Source: JAHBXL01 sp964409775 | GTDB taxonomy: Bacteria > Planctomycetota > Phycisphaerae > Phycisphaerales > UBA1924 | Assembly: GCA_964409775.1 (NCBI GenBank) | Contig: CAYPEI010000014.1 | Coordinates: 1-64,000 of the forward strand | Reading direction: 5' to 3' | Length of the DNA stretch: 64,000 nucleotides | The notes under the pieces: model-generated | Told to the model about the DNA's origin: nothing | The model's database searches: none | What the model saw: the letters and a program-made list of their open reading frames with translations, nothing else | Made by a program: the position numbers and the translations under genes | Shown: one piece after another, positions 19,901 through 27,939 of the stretch | Position numbering within the stretch: the stretch's first letter is position 1 | Layout of the letters: every line of letters begins with the position of its first letter

Positions 19901-20632
19901 GCCGCCGCTCTTGATCGCGCCCGCAGCGCGGTCGCCGATCTTCAGCCACGACATCAGCCCGCTGGAGCGACCGCCGCCGGAGAGTTTCTCATCCTCGCCG
20001 CGGAGTTTGGAGAAGTTCGTCCCCGTGCCCGAGCCATACTTGAACAGCCGGGCCTCGCGGACCCACAGGTCCATGATGCCGCCCTCGTTGACAAGGTCAT
20101 CATCGACGCTCTGGATGAAGCAGGCGTGCGGCTGCGGGTGCGTGTACGCGTCCTTCGCCAGGCCCACCTTGCCGGTCTTGGGGTCGGGCACGTGGTGCCC
20201 CTGCGCCGGCCCGCTGATGCCGTACGCGAAGTTCAGCCCCGTGTTGAACCACTGCGGCGAGTTCGGCGCGGCCATCTGGTGCACCATCATGTGCACCAGT
20301 TCGTCGTAGAACGCCTTGGCGTCGTTCGGCGTGTCGAAGTACCCGTGCTTCTCGCCCCAGTGCCGCCAGCACCCGGCGAGGCGGTGGATCACCTGCCGCG
20401 CGGACTTCTCCGGGCCGGTGGTGCCATCGGCCTGCGGCACACCCGCCTTGCGGAAGTACTTGCTCACCATGATGTCGGTGGCCAGTTGCGACCACGAATC
20501 CGGCACCTCGGCATCATCCATCTGGAAGACGACCGAGCCGTCGGGGTTGGTGATCTTGCTGGACCGCTTCACCCACTTGACGGAAGCGAAGGGATCCTGG
20601 CCGGTGGTCGTGAACTTGCGTGTGATCTTCAT
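16955..20632 (-). CDS. nrdJ: Adenosylcobalamin-dependent (class II) ribonucleotide reductase
   Basis: A 1225-residue cytoplasmic enzyme that reduces ribonucleotides to deoxyribonucleotides without oxygen chemistry. Around residues 400-420 it has NPCSEYMF and NTACNLASLN, the conserved active-site loops; TGTIGLLMDCDTTGIEPD follows near 620. The C-terminus ends in a zinc ribbon (CDSCGSITVRSGTCYKCLNCG), typical of the long NrdJ proteins. The ATG at 20632 (MKITRKF) is preferred to one five codons upstream; neither has a strong ribosome site, because a heptamer repeat begins 10 bases before it. dcd lies upstream on the same strand, separated only by the cassette at 20643-21092. No cobalamin riboswitch is visible. 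Confidence 0.95.
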   Translation of the reverse strand: MKITRKFTTTGQDPFASVKWVKRSSKITNPDGSVVFQMDDAEVPDSWSQLATDIMVSKYFRKAGVPQADGTTGPEKSARQVIHRLAGCWRHWGEKHGYFDTPNDAKAFYDELVHMMVHQMAAPNSPQWFNTGLNFAYGISGPAQGHHVPDPKTGKVGLAKDAYTHPQPHACFIQSVDDDLVNEGGIMDLWVREARLFKYGSGTGTNFSKLRGEDEKLSGGGRSSGLMSWLKIGDRAAGAIKSGGTTRRAAKMVCLDMDHPDIEKFINWKVREEIKVQAMVEGLKVIADKKAAAADSHTIGETAKRLGLKLDYDFNGEAYATVSGQNSNNSVRISDEFFDALASEGGEWKTFSRTSGKVARTYNARELWEQIAYAAWRCADPGVQFDSTINAWHTCPGAGRINASNPCSEYMFLDNTACNLASLNVLKFYEPSTREFDVERYEHAIDLWTVVLEISVLMASYPSKEVAELSWKYRTLGLGYANFGALAMQAGIPYDSDEARALCACLTAILTGRSYRMSAQMAAQLGAFPGYEPERESMLRVIRNHRLAAHGVPREASNFENLRIPPVPIDHAVINEGRVNIANADDLLDRSVRAWDEALSLGEKFGYRNAQVTVIAPTGTIGLLMDCDTTGIEPDFALVKFKKLAGGGYFKIANASVEPALVALGYGKDEIRSIMAHLLGTLSLETPMPADAPGVQGTMTFKSWLRAHGLSDGDLEKVEEALPGVFELGYAFSAWTLGDDALRRAGVDPEQAKADPSFNLLARLGLNRQQISRLNDEICGLGTVEGARHLRPEHLPVFDCANKCGKYGQRFIAAEGHIRAMAAAQPFITGAISKTINLPNEATVDDIKRCYQLSWELGLKANALYRDGCKLSQPLSSRSDEKEEEKTESGKAAASPSVPPPHGNAKHAAGTPAPSIPVPPAEPMVEVKEVVRVLERPMRRRLPETRASITHKFNIAQHEGYLTVGLYEDGQPGELFITMAKEGSTIGGLMDSLGTAVSVALQYGVPVESLVRKFTHQRFEPAGMTTNRDIPFAKSLVDYIFRWMGMEFIPGYREENAPRRGEPAPVLSDLDDDDDAPAESGQRLAGGRIGERAVAGEATEAAADGRRVMEDAQPWNTSESDAVTTGKSESALGGRLGDLAPTPGSPAPGGARLESRSVSVTSVVSQTAPSGRRVTSRVAVASSSLSVAMQNAQADAPACDSCGSITVRSGTCYKCLNCGASMGCS

Positions 20633-20642
20633 GTGAAGTCCA

Positions 20643-20670
20643 GGCATTGGGCACTAGGCACTTGGCACTA
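20643..20670 (+). repeat. Left heptamer array of cassette 1
   Basis: Four consecutive 7-base units of the form GGCAYTN, the last base differing between units (G, A, T, A). Confidence 0.85.
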
Positions 20671-20687
20671 GTGACGGCAACTCGAAT

Positions 20688-21050
20688 CTACTTTTCCAAA
20701 CTGCGAATCAACCCACCCAATACTCGTCCGCATTCATCCAGTTGTGATTTGACTTCCTCGTACCGTGTTCGATCCAATAACCCCAACTCTACTGCAAACA
20801 GCAGTTGCGTATCAGCCTCGTATGTCGAACCACGCGCCATCCGCAGAAACCGGACATAGTCGGATGTGCTTTGACGTCCATATCCCTCCGCGATGTTGCT
20901 CGCCACCGAAACCGCACACCTTCGCAACTGACTGATGAGACCAAAGCGCTCTTGATCCGGAAATCCTCTCGTGATCTCGTACACAGCCAAGCCGAACCCG
21001 AATGCCTTCTGCCACGCTATGAGATCGCGGTGTGAGTTGATATTTGACAC
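20688..21050 (-). CDS. Four-helix-bundle protein, 23S rRNA IVP (S23) family
   Basis: A 120-residue protein with the family pattern: HRDLIAWQKAFGFGLAVYEITRGFP (helix 1; key part DLIAWQKA), FGLISQLRRCAVSVASNIAEGYGR (helix 2; key part QLRRCAVSVASNIAEG), then DYVRFLRMARGS and ELGLLDRTRYEEV. The start is GTG with GAGAGGG upstream. Relatives are encoded by intervening sequences inside 23S rRNA of some bacteria and include the Avd accessory protein of diversity-generating retroelements; the bundle is basic and binds nucleic acid. No reverse transcriptase or 23S gene is nearby. It sits alone inside the heptamer-bounded cassette. Confidence 0.9.
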   Translation of the reverse strand: MSNINSHRDLIAWQKAFGFGLAVYEITRGFPDQERFGLISQLRRCAVSVASNIAEGYGRQSTSDYVRFLRMARGSTYEADTQLLFAVELGLLDRTRYEEVKSQLDECGRVLGGLIRSLEK

Positions 21051-21064
21051 GGGTTCCCTCTCAC

Positions 21065-21092
21065 GAGTGCCCAGTGCCTAGTGCCCGGTGCC
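21065..21092 (-). repeat. Right heptamer array of cassette 1
   Basis: Four 7-base units; on the minus strand they read GGCAYYN with changing last base (G, A, G, C). Inverted relative to the array at 20643-20670. The dcd stop codon lies 4 bases to the right. Confidence 0.85.
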
Positions 21093-21096
21093 TTCC

Positions 21097-21678
21097 TCAA
21101 TCCACCTTCGGCAGCGTCAGCCCCTTCTGGTCCTGGTACTTCCCCGCCTTGTCCGCGTAACTCACCGCGCACACGCGGTCCGCCTTCAGGAAGATCAACT
21201 GAGCGATCCCCTCGTTGGCGTACACCTTCGCCGGCAGCGGCGTCGTGTTGCTGATCTCCAGCGTCACCTTGCCGCGCCACTCCGGCTCCAGCGGCGTCAC
21301 GTTCACGATCAGCCCGCACCGTGCATACGTGCTCTTGCCGACGCACACCACCAGCACATCCCGCGGCACCTCGATCCACTCCACCGTCTCGCACAGCGCG
21401 AAACTGTTCGGCGGGATGATCACGAAGTCACCGGAAGCATCGCCGCGGCCTGCGCAATCCACCTCCACGAACAGGTCCGGCGAGAAGTTCTTGGGATCGA
21501 CCACCGTGATGCCGCCGGTCCGCGGCGTCGGCGTGAAGATCTTGAACGTGCTCCCCACGCGGATGTCGTACCCGTAACTCGACACCCCGTACGACACGTG
21601 CCCCGGACGCTTCTTGGCATCCGCGAACGGCTCGATCGTCACGAGTTCGCGGATCTGGGTATCGCACAGCACGGGCAT
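21097..21678 (-). CDS. dcd: dCTP deaminase
   Basis: A 193-residue protein, the usual length. It converts dCTP to dUTP, feeding thymidylate synthesis. Visible signatures: SYGVSSYGYDIRVGSTFKIF (N-terminal strand block, key part SYGYDIR), GKSTYARCGL (nucleotide site; R after S-T-x-A), and VTPLEPEWRGKVTLEISN, which contains the catalytic Glu and ends in LEISN. The ATG at 21678 follows GGAG by about 10 bases. It shares strand and pathway with nrdJ downstream, so the two probably formed one operon before the cassette at 20643-21092 was placed between them. Confidence 0.95.
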   Translation of the reverse strand: MPVLCDTQIRELVTIEPFADAKKRPGHVSYGVSSYGYDIRVGSTFKIFTPTPRTGGITVVDPKNFSPDLFVEVDCAGRGDASGDFVIIPPNSFALCETVEWIEVPRDVLVVCVGKSTYARCGLIVNVTPLEPEWRGKVTLEISNTTPLPAKVYANEGIAQLIFLKADRVCAVSYADKAGKYQDQKGLTLPKVD

Positions 21679-22282
21679 AGAGCGCAACTCCGGAGCATCG
21701 GGGCCTGGAAGCGGAAAAGCGGGGACGACCGGGATTTGAAGGCCCCGCGAGAGGGGCAAGATGAAGCAGTGGAAGAGGGCCGCCTTGGCCCGAGGGGCAT
21801 CAGGATACCGCTACATATCGTGCCTGCAACCGGATCTGACCACAAAACCCTGTGGATGCGATCTGTACAGGTTGTCGGTTGAACCGAAGTCGAATGATGA
21901 CAGGCACTTGTGACGCGCAAAAAAGTTTGACGGTGGATTCACGATATGCCCCACCTGTTGTGGATTTCATGGTGTTTTCGCCTCGGACCCCCATGATCTT
22001 GTGGTCAAAATCCGATCCGACAGGTCCTCCACAGGCGCGCCTCAAGGCGGTCAGCCTGTAGGCGCCACATATTCTGTATATGTACGGTAATCAATTACAG
22101 CGAGTTGCGACACTCAGCCGGAACTTCGGCGGATCGCGCGCGAGCCGCACCGGCTGCGCAACCGCGCCGCGGCTCGGCATCTTGCGTGTTTCTCCTCGCG
22201 CCGGGCATCCGGGTGCAATGATCATCCGCATCGACAGAACAGCCACAGCGGTTCGACCCCCTCCGCCCGGGAGCGCTCGCCG
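21679..22282. other. Divergent intergenic region with DnaA-box-like sites
   Basis: No gene is seen. The stretch 21830-22100 is AT-richer than its surroundings. It holds three sites that keep the TGTGGA core of a DnaA box: TGTGGATGC at 21851, TGTGGATTT at 21959, and TCCTCCACA at 22025 (opposite strand). It also holds an inverted pair TGACCACAA (21837-21845) and TTGTGGTCA (21999-22007). It could regulate dcd or the divergent lipoprotein gene. Each site matches the consensus at only 7 of 9 positions. Confidence 0.3.
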
Positions 22283-24220
22283 ATGACCCATTGCCAGACG
22301 ATTGCCCGCACGATGCTGCTCATGGCGGCGCTGTTCGCCGCGGCGTGCAGCAAGCCCCAGCGACAGGTTGCGCCCTCTTCGGTCCGGCTTGAGGATGTTC
22401 CGCAGCCGCTCCGCGGCACGATCGGCGCGGAGGCCTCGATCCGCGGCACGGAGCCGGCGCTGGTTTCGGGCCTGGGCATCGTCGTGGGGCTCAACGGCAC
22501 GGGCGGCGGGGAATATCCGCAGGCTGTGCTGGGCAACATGGAGCGCGAAGTCGCCAAGAACGGCATCGGCAAGGGCGGCCAGGCCTACGGCGATCTGCAG
22601 GGCGTGACGCCGCTGCAGTTCCTCCGCTCGCCGGATGTCGCGATCGTCACGGTCCAGGCGGTCATTCCTCCCGGCACCCCGAAGGGGACGCAGTTCGACG
22701 TATATGTCTCGACACTCCCGGGTTCCAGCGTGACCAGCCTCGAGGGCGGGACGCTCTGGTCGACGGACCTGCGGCTCGGCGCGCCGTCGCTGGTCGGCGG
22801 TGTTCGGCAGCGGCTCGTCGGTGAGGCGCGCGGGCCGATCTTCATCAATCCTTTCTCCGAGCCCGCGGGCGGGCAGTCGGGCGACTCGATCGGCCTCACG
22901 CGGACGCGCGGGCGCGTGCTCGCGGGCGGCAGGGTCACCGAGCCGCTCAAACTGCAGATGGTGCTCGACAACGAGTCGCACGCCCGGGCCCGCACGATCG
23001 TGAACTCCATCAACTCGCGCTTCCCGCGCGGTCCGGGCGATGAAGACCCGGTGGCCCGGGGCCGCGGCGCCGACGGCGATCAGAAATCGCAGAGCATCAC
23101 CATCACCGTGCCCAAGGCCTACAGCGACGACCCGGGCGAGTTCCTGCAGTTGCTGCGGTACACGCGGGTGGATCAATCGTTCCCCCAGGAGTTCGCCAAG
23201 CGGTATGTCGACGAACTCAAGAGCAACCCGGCCCTGGCGCCGGAACTGAGTTGGTGCCTCCAGGCCGTGGGCAAGACGGCGATCCCGTTCCTTCTGCCGA
23301 TGTACGACTACCCCGAACTCGGCCCGCGGATGGCCGCGCTCGAGGCGGGCGCGAAACTCGGCGACCAGCGGACCGTACCGCACCTGCTCGCGCTGGCACG
23401 CTCGGCACCGGGCTCGCTCCGCGCAGAAGCCATCACTCTGCTCGGGCGGATGCCGGCCAACCCGAACATCAACGTCGCTCTGCGGGAACTGCTGAACGCG
23501 CCAGAACTGGAGATCCGTGTCGCGGCGTACGAGGCGCTGGCGCGCCAGCGCGACCTGTCGATCACGCGGGCGGCGGTGGGGCCCGACCCTCGCATGCCGA
23601 GGTTCATCATCGAGAGCATCCCCGCCGCGGAGCCGTTGATCTACGTGACGCAGCAGGGTGAGCCCCGCATCGTGCTGTTCTCGCCGAGATCTGAGGGCGG
23701 CATCGGCTTCCTGAAGCCGACCCTGGTCAGTCTGTGGTCGGACCGATTGATCTTCAATGCGCCGAGCCCGACCGCGGCGGTGCGGATGCGATACCTCAAC
23801 ACGCGGACCGGGCAGGCAATCGAACGGGAAGCGCCCGAAAACATGTACGAACTGGTCCGCTACCTCGCCCACCGTCCTACACCGGAAGACCCCGCCCCGG
23901 GCCTGGATCTCTCGTACTCCGAAGTGGTCGGCGCGTTGTACGGCCTGACGAAGCAGGGCGGCATCAACGCGGGCTTCGCGACCGAAGAAGACCGCCTGCG
24001 GGCGGCGGTTCTGCAGGCCGGCAGGACGACCGCGATGGCCGATCGGCCGGAGACTACCACCGAAGACGAGACCGGTGTCACCGTCTTCAAGCCCGACCTT
24101 GCACCGGGCGGAGCGGAGCCGGCCAAGGTCGGCGAACTCACCGCGCCGGACGCGGCGACACGCAAGAGCAAGATCATCCCGCTGGCCAAACCGGCCAAGA
24201 AGACCGCTCCTTCGGAGTAA
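22283..24220 (+). CDS. Lipoprotein with FlgI-like domain and HEAT repeats
   Basis: A 645-residue protein. The N-terminus is a lipoprotein signal (lipobox AAAC, Cys near 23). Residues 45-215 resemble flagellar P-ring protein FlgI: AEASIRGTEPALVSGLGIVVGLNGTGGG, then a VTVQAVIPPGTPKGTQFDVYVS-like strand block and LEGGTLWSTDLR. Residues 330-430 look like HEAT repeats (ALEAGAKLGDQRTVPHLLALA, LLGRMPANPNINVALRELL). The end is Lys/Ala/Pro rich. No other flagellar gene is in the window and FlgI itself is not a lipoprotein, so an envelope scaffold role is more likely than a true P ring. An overlapping antisense frame is not coding. Confidence 0.75.
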   Translation: MTHCQTIARTMLLMAALFAAACSKPQRQVAPSSVRLEDVPQPLRGTIGAEASIRGTEPALVSGLGIVVGLNGTGGGEYPQAVLGNMEREVAKNGIGKGGQAYGDLQGVTPLQFLRSPDVAIVTVQAVIPPGTPKGTQFDVYVSTLPGSSVTSLEGGTLWSTDLRLGAPSLVGGVRQRLVGEARGPIFINPFSEPAGGQSGDSIGLTRTRGRVLAGGRVTEPLKLQMVLDNESHARARTIVNSINSRFPRGPGDEDPVARGRGADGDQKSQSITITVPKAYSDDPGEFLQLLRYTRVDQSFPQEFAKRYVDELKSNPALAPELSWCLQAVGKTAIPFLLPMYDYPELGPRMAALEAGAKLGDQRTVPHLLALARSAPGSLRAEAITLLGRMPANPNINVALRELLNAPELEIRVAAYEALARQRDLSITRAAVGPDPRMPRFIIESIPAAEPLIYVTQQGEPRIVLFSPRSEGGIGFLKPTLVSLWSDRLIFNAPSPTAAVRMRYLNTRTGQAIEREAPENMYELVRYLAHRPTPEDPAPGLDLSYSEVVGALYGLTKQGGINAGFATEEDRLRAAVLQAGRTTAMADRPETTTEDETGVTVFKPDLAPGGAEPAKVGELTAPDAATRKSKIIPLAKPAKKTAPSE

Positions 24221-24229
24221 GAGCGTCGA

Positions 24230-24445
24230 ATGACCGCACGACCCGATCTCGCAGGACGGCCGCCGGACACCGGCTCGACCTTTCGGTCGCGCCTGCTTCA
24301 CTATGCGATCGGCCTGAGCATCGGCTGCGTGATCACCGGCGCACTCATCTCCGCGCGGCAGAAGGCCGCGCAGGCCGAGGCCCGCGCCCGAGCCGAGGCG
24401 GAAGCAGCGGCCGCGCAGCCACGAACGCCCGATTCGGCCGAGTAG
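24230..24445 (+). CDS. Small single-pass membrane protein
   Basis: A 71-residue protein starting 9 bases after the lipoprotein stop codon. It has one hydrophobic segment (LLHYAIGLSIGCVITGALI, about residues 22-42) followed by an Ala/Glu/Arg-rich helical tail. No family recognised; it is probably cotranscribed with the lipoprotein gene. Confidence 0.55.
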   Translation: MTARPDLAGRPPDTGSTFRSRLLHYAIGLSIGCVITGALISARQKAAQAEARARAEAEAAAAQPRTPDSAE

Positions 24446-24557
24446 CCGCGCGGGCGCACCCGATGGACGCCGCACCGCCGCCGCCCGAGTTGATGCGTGA
24501 GAACCGCGGAGCACTTCCGTTCCTACACTCCGCCGGGACTGAGCGAGGGAGTTGGAA

Positions 24558-27500
24558 TTGGCCACGAAGAAGCCCGGTGTTGTCGGTGTCAAAGGCTCGA
24601 TCATCGAGCCCAAGGCGGTCGGTATGATCAACGGGACGGCGGTGGAACGAAAGGGGCCCGCGGCGGTTCCCGCCTGCGAGCCTTCGCGCTGCATCCGTGT
24701 TCGCGGTGCGAAAGAGCACAACCTCAAGAACCTCGATGTGGACATCCCGCGCGACCAACTCGTGGTCATCACGGGATTGTCCGGTTCGGGAAAGAGTTCG
24801 CTCGCGTTCGACACGATCTTCGCCGAGGGTCAGCGCAAGTACATGGAGTCGCTGTCGGCGTATGCGCGGCAGTTTCTCGATCAGTTGAAGAAGCCGGATG
24901 TCGAGGAGATCGACGGCATCCCGCCGACGATCGCCATCGAGCAGCGGGGGAGTTCGGCCAACCCCCGATCGACCGTTGCGACGACGACGGAGATCTATGA
25001 CTACCTCCGATTGCTGTTCGCGCGGTGCGGGCGGGCGTATTCGTGGTTCCCCACGAAGGTGAAGAAGGACGGGACGGTGACGGCCCGATCGGGCGTGCCG
25101 ATCACGGCGACGACGAGCACGCAGATCGTCGACGCGGTGCTCGCCAGGCCGGCCGGCACGCGGCTGATGGTCCTTGCGCCGGTGATCCGCGGCCAGAAGG
25201 GGCACCACCGGGAAAAGATCGAGGAACTCTCGGGGCAGGGCTGGGGCCGCGCGCGGGTCAACGGCGCGGTCGTCGAACTGCGCGAGGTGCTGAAGGACCC
25301 GGGCGAGAACCCGCTCAAACTCGGAAGGTACGAGAAGCACGACATCGATGCGGTGATCGACCGGCTGGCGCTCTCACCGGAGCCGGAACTGCGTCAGCGG
25401 CTGGCCGAGTCGATCGAGGCCGCGCTGAAGATCGCCGACGGCACTGTGATCGTGAGTTTCGAGACCCCGGGCGTCGGAACTGGTGGGGCGGGCTGGACGG
25501 ATCAGGCATACTCGACGAAGTTCTCGGATCCCGATCATCCGGAGATTGCGCTCGAGGAACTCTCGCCGCGGTTGTTCTCGTTCAACTCGCCGCACGGTGC
25601 ATGCCCCACGTGCCACGGGCTCGGAACCCTGCTGGAGTTCGATGAAGCGCTCGTGGTGCCCAACGAGCAAGCCGCGCTCTCGGGGGGAGCGATCGCGGCG
25701 TGGAACAAGAACGGCCCGGTGCGCGCGTGGTACAACCGGTTCATCAAGAAGTTCTGCAAACTGGTAGGAGCGAACTACAACGGGCCGTTCGCCGCGCTCA
25801 ACGCAGAGCAGCGGCGCATCCTGCTGCACGGGACCACGCGCGATGATGCGCTGCGACTGAAGGCCAAGTTCGAGGGTGTGATCCCGAACATCACGCAGTG
25901 GTGGGGCAGCACGCAGAACCCCGACATCAAGGAATGGCTCGGCCAGTTCATGTCGCAGACGCCCTGCACCACCTGCAACGGTGACCGGCTGCGCATCGAG
26001 GCGCTGCACGTCCTGATCGAGAGCACGCACGCCGCGGACACCGCGCAGGCGTTCTCGACCTCGGTGATCGGCCGTCCGGCCGCCGCGGCCGCGAGACCGG
26101 GAACGGTCCTGAACATCGCCGAGTTGTCCCGGCTGAACATCCTGGATGCGCGCGAGTTCCTCGGTGGTCTGAAACTCACCGCCGAAACCTCGAAGATCGC
26201 CGAGCCGATCCTGAAGGAAATCAACAACCGGCTGCGGTTCCTGTGCGGCGTCGGGCTGGAGTACCTCTCGCTCGATCGGCGGACCGCTACTCTCTCGGGC
26301 GGCGAAGCGCAGCGCATTCGGCTGGCGACGCAGGTCGGCTCCGGCCTTGTCGGCGCGTGCTATGTGCTCGATGAGCCGACGATCGGCCTGCACCAGCGCG
26401 ACAACGACCGTCTGATCAGCACCCTCCGCCACCTCACCGACATCGGCAACACCGTCCTCGTCGTCGAGCACGATGAGGACATGATCCGCGCGGCGGACCA
26501 CGTGCTGGATATCGGGCCGGGGCCGGGCGTGCACGGCGGGAAGGTCGTCGCGCAGGGGTCGGTCGCGGACATCATCGCCGAGCCGAACTCGATCACAGGC
26601 CAGTACTTGTCCGGTCGGCGGACGATTCCGATGCCGGAGAAGCGCCGTGTCCTCAATGAGAAGCGCGCAATCGTCATCAAGGGCGCGAGGCAGAACAACC
26701 TCAAGAGCGTCGACGCGACCTTCCCGCTGGGCGGAATCATCTGCGTGACGGGCGTCTCGGGCTCCGGCAAGAGCACGCTGGTGAACGACATCCTGCTCGC
26801 CGCCGCCCGCAACTCGATCAACGGCTCGCGCGAGAAGCCCGGCGCGCACACCTCCATCAAGTTCCACAAGGACCTCGACCGTGTCATCGAGGTCGACCAA
26901 TCCGCGATCGGCCGCACGCCCCGATCAAACGCCGCGACCTACACCGGCATCTTCGACGATATCCGAAACGTGTTCGCGCAGACCAAGGAATCCAAAATCC
27001 GCGGCTACCAGCCGGGCCGGTTTTCCTTCAACGTGCAGGCGAAGCGCGGCGGCGGACGCTGCGAAGCGTGCGAGGGGCAGGGGCTCAAGAAGATCGAGAT
27101 GCACTTCCTGCCCGATGTGTTTGTGGAGTGCGAGGTCTGCCGCGGCCGGCGCTACAACCGCGAAACGCTGGAGATCCTGTACAAGGGCAAGTCGATCGCG
27201 GATGTGCTGAGCATGACGGTCGAGAACGCGTGCACATTCTTCGAGAACCACCCCAAGATCCTGCGGTTTCTGCAGTGCCTGCACGATGTGGGCCTCGACT
27301 ACATCGAACTCGGGCAGCCCAGCACGACGCTGTCGGGCGGCGAGGCGCAGCGCGTGAAACTGGCGACGGAACTCGGCAAGGGCGCCGGGCAGACGGGGAC
27401 GCAGGGTCACACGCTGTACGTGCTGGATGAGCCGACAACGGGCCTGCACTTCGAGGACATCCGCAAACTCGTGGAGGTCTTCAACCGCCTCGCCGATGCC

Positions 27501-27704
27501 GGCAACACCCTCGTCGTGATCGAGCACAATCTCGATGTCATCAAGTGCGCGGACTGGCTGATTGATATGGGCCCCGAGGGAGGCGACGGGGGCGGGACGA
27601 TCGTGGCGAGCGGGACGCCGGAGCAGGTGATGAAGACCGCGGCGTCGTACACCGGGCGGTACCTGAAGAAGCACCTGGAGGCGCAGACGGCGAGGCGGCG
27701 ATGA
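24558..27704 (+). CDS. uvrA: Excinuclease ABC subunit A
   Basis: A 1048-residue nucleotide-excision-repair ATPase, about 100 residues longer than E. coli UvrA. ATP site I has GLSGSGKSSLAFDT, site II GVSGSGKSTLVNDIL, with signature motifs LSGGEAQRIRLATQ and LSGGEAQRVKLATE. The second zinc module is complete (CEACEGQG ... CEVCRGRR). The first has lost half its ligands: the usual CPxC before RLFSF is DPDH here, while CPTC and CTTC remain. Extra N-terminal residues (about 1-45) precede the first strand. TTG at 24558 is chosen because AGGGAG lies 6 bases upstream; the TTG at 24552 touches that site. Confidence 0.95.
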   Translation: MATKKPGVVGVKGSIIEPKAVGMINGTAVERKGPAAVPACEPSRCIRVRGAKEHNLKNLDVDIPRDQLVVITGLSGSGKSSLAFDTIFAEGQRKYMESLSAYARQFLDQLKKPDVEEIDGIPPTIAIEQRGSSANPRSTVATTTEIYDYLRLLFARCGRAYSWFPTKVKKDGTVTARSGVPITATTSTQIVDAVLARPAGTRLMVLAPVIRGQKGHHREKIEELSGQGWGRARVNGAVVELREVLKDPGENPLKLGRYEKHDIDAVIDRLALSPEPELRQRLAESIEAALKIADGTVIVSFETPGVGTGGAGWTDQAYSTKFSDPDHPEIALEELSPRLFSFNSPHGACPTCHGLGTLLEFDEALVVPNEQAALSGGAIAAWNKNGPVRAWYNRFIKKFCKLVGANYNGPFAALNAEQRRILLHGTTRDDALRLKAKFEGVIPNITQWWGSTQNPDIKEWLGQFMSQTPCTTCNGDRLRIEALHVLIESTHAADTAQAFSTSVIGRPAAAAARPGTVLNIAELSRLNILDAREFLGGLKLTAETSKIAEPILKEINNRLRFLCGVGLEYLSLDRRTATLSGGEAQRIRLATQVGSGLVGACYVLDEPTIGLHQRDNDRLISTLRHLTDIGNTVLVVEHDEDMIRAADHVLDIGPGPGVHGGKVVAQGSVADIIAEPNSITGQYLSGRRTIPMPEKRRVLNEKRAIVIKGARQNNLKSVDATFPLGGIICVTGVSGSGKSTLVNDILLAAARNSINGSREKPGAHTSIKFHKDLDRVIEVDQSAIGRTPRSNAATYTGIFDDIRNVFAQTKESKIRGYQPGRFSFNVQAKRGGGRCEACEGQGLKKIEMHFLPDVFVECEVCRGRRYNRETLEILYKGKSIADVLSMTVENACTFFENHPKILRFLQCLHDVGLDYIELGQPSTTLSGGEAQRVKLATELGKGAGQTGTQGHTLYVLDEPTTGLHFEDIRKLVEVFNRLADAGNTLVVIEHNLDVIKCADWLIDMGPEGGDGGGTIVASGTPEQVMKTAASYTGRYLKKHLEAQTARRR

Positions 27705-27939
27705 GCCCCGGGTGCAGGTTCTGGAGATGTTCGCGCTCGACCTCCCGGAGTGCGCTCCTTTGAGCGCCCGGTGAATGAATCGCCGCCGCGATGCGATCAG
27801 GTATGGACTAATGAACACGGCCCGCGTCCGCACAGGGGCAGTGTGGGTCGCAGCACGGGAAATCCATCCCCGAGGGGCGAAGACTGCAGTCAAGACGAAG
27901 GCTCCGCCGACGCACCGGACCGGCGTTGCGGCCCAGCGA

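Larger units (their letters stand above)
20643..21092 (-). mobile_element. Candidate mobile cassette: inverted heptamer arrays around an S23-family gene
   Basis: A 450-bp unit. Its left end (20643-20670) and right end (21065-21092) are each four heptamers, 28 bp, in inverted orientation, both reading GGCA-Y-YN inward. Inside is a single gene of the four-helix-bundle (23S rRNA IVP) family. The unit fills the junction between dcd (stop codon 4 bases from the right array) and nrdJ (start codon 10 bases from the left array), all on the minus strand. A second unit with the same plan lies at 54505-54973. Mobility is inferred from this recurrence; no target duplication is clear. Confidence 0.6.

Noticed and set aside
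17585..20671. A 1028-codon open frame on the plus strand, antisense to nrdJ
   Set aside because: High-GC codon bias in nrdJ leaves the opposite frame open. The translation has no domain and the nrdJ motifs on the minus strand are unmistakable.
21830..22100. Chromosomal replication origin
   Set aside because: The DnaA-like sites are few and imperfect, and no dnaA, dnaN or comparable origin marker gene is adjacent.
22091..24814. A 907-codon minus-strand frame across the FlgI/HEAT gene and the start of uvrA
   Set aside because: It spans two clear plus-strand genes, is Arg-rich, and shows no recognisable family.
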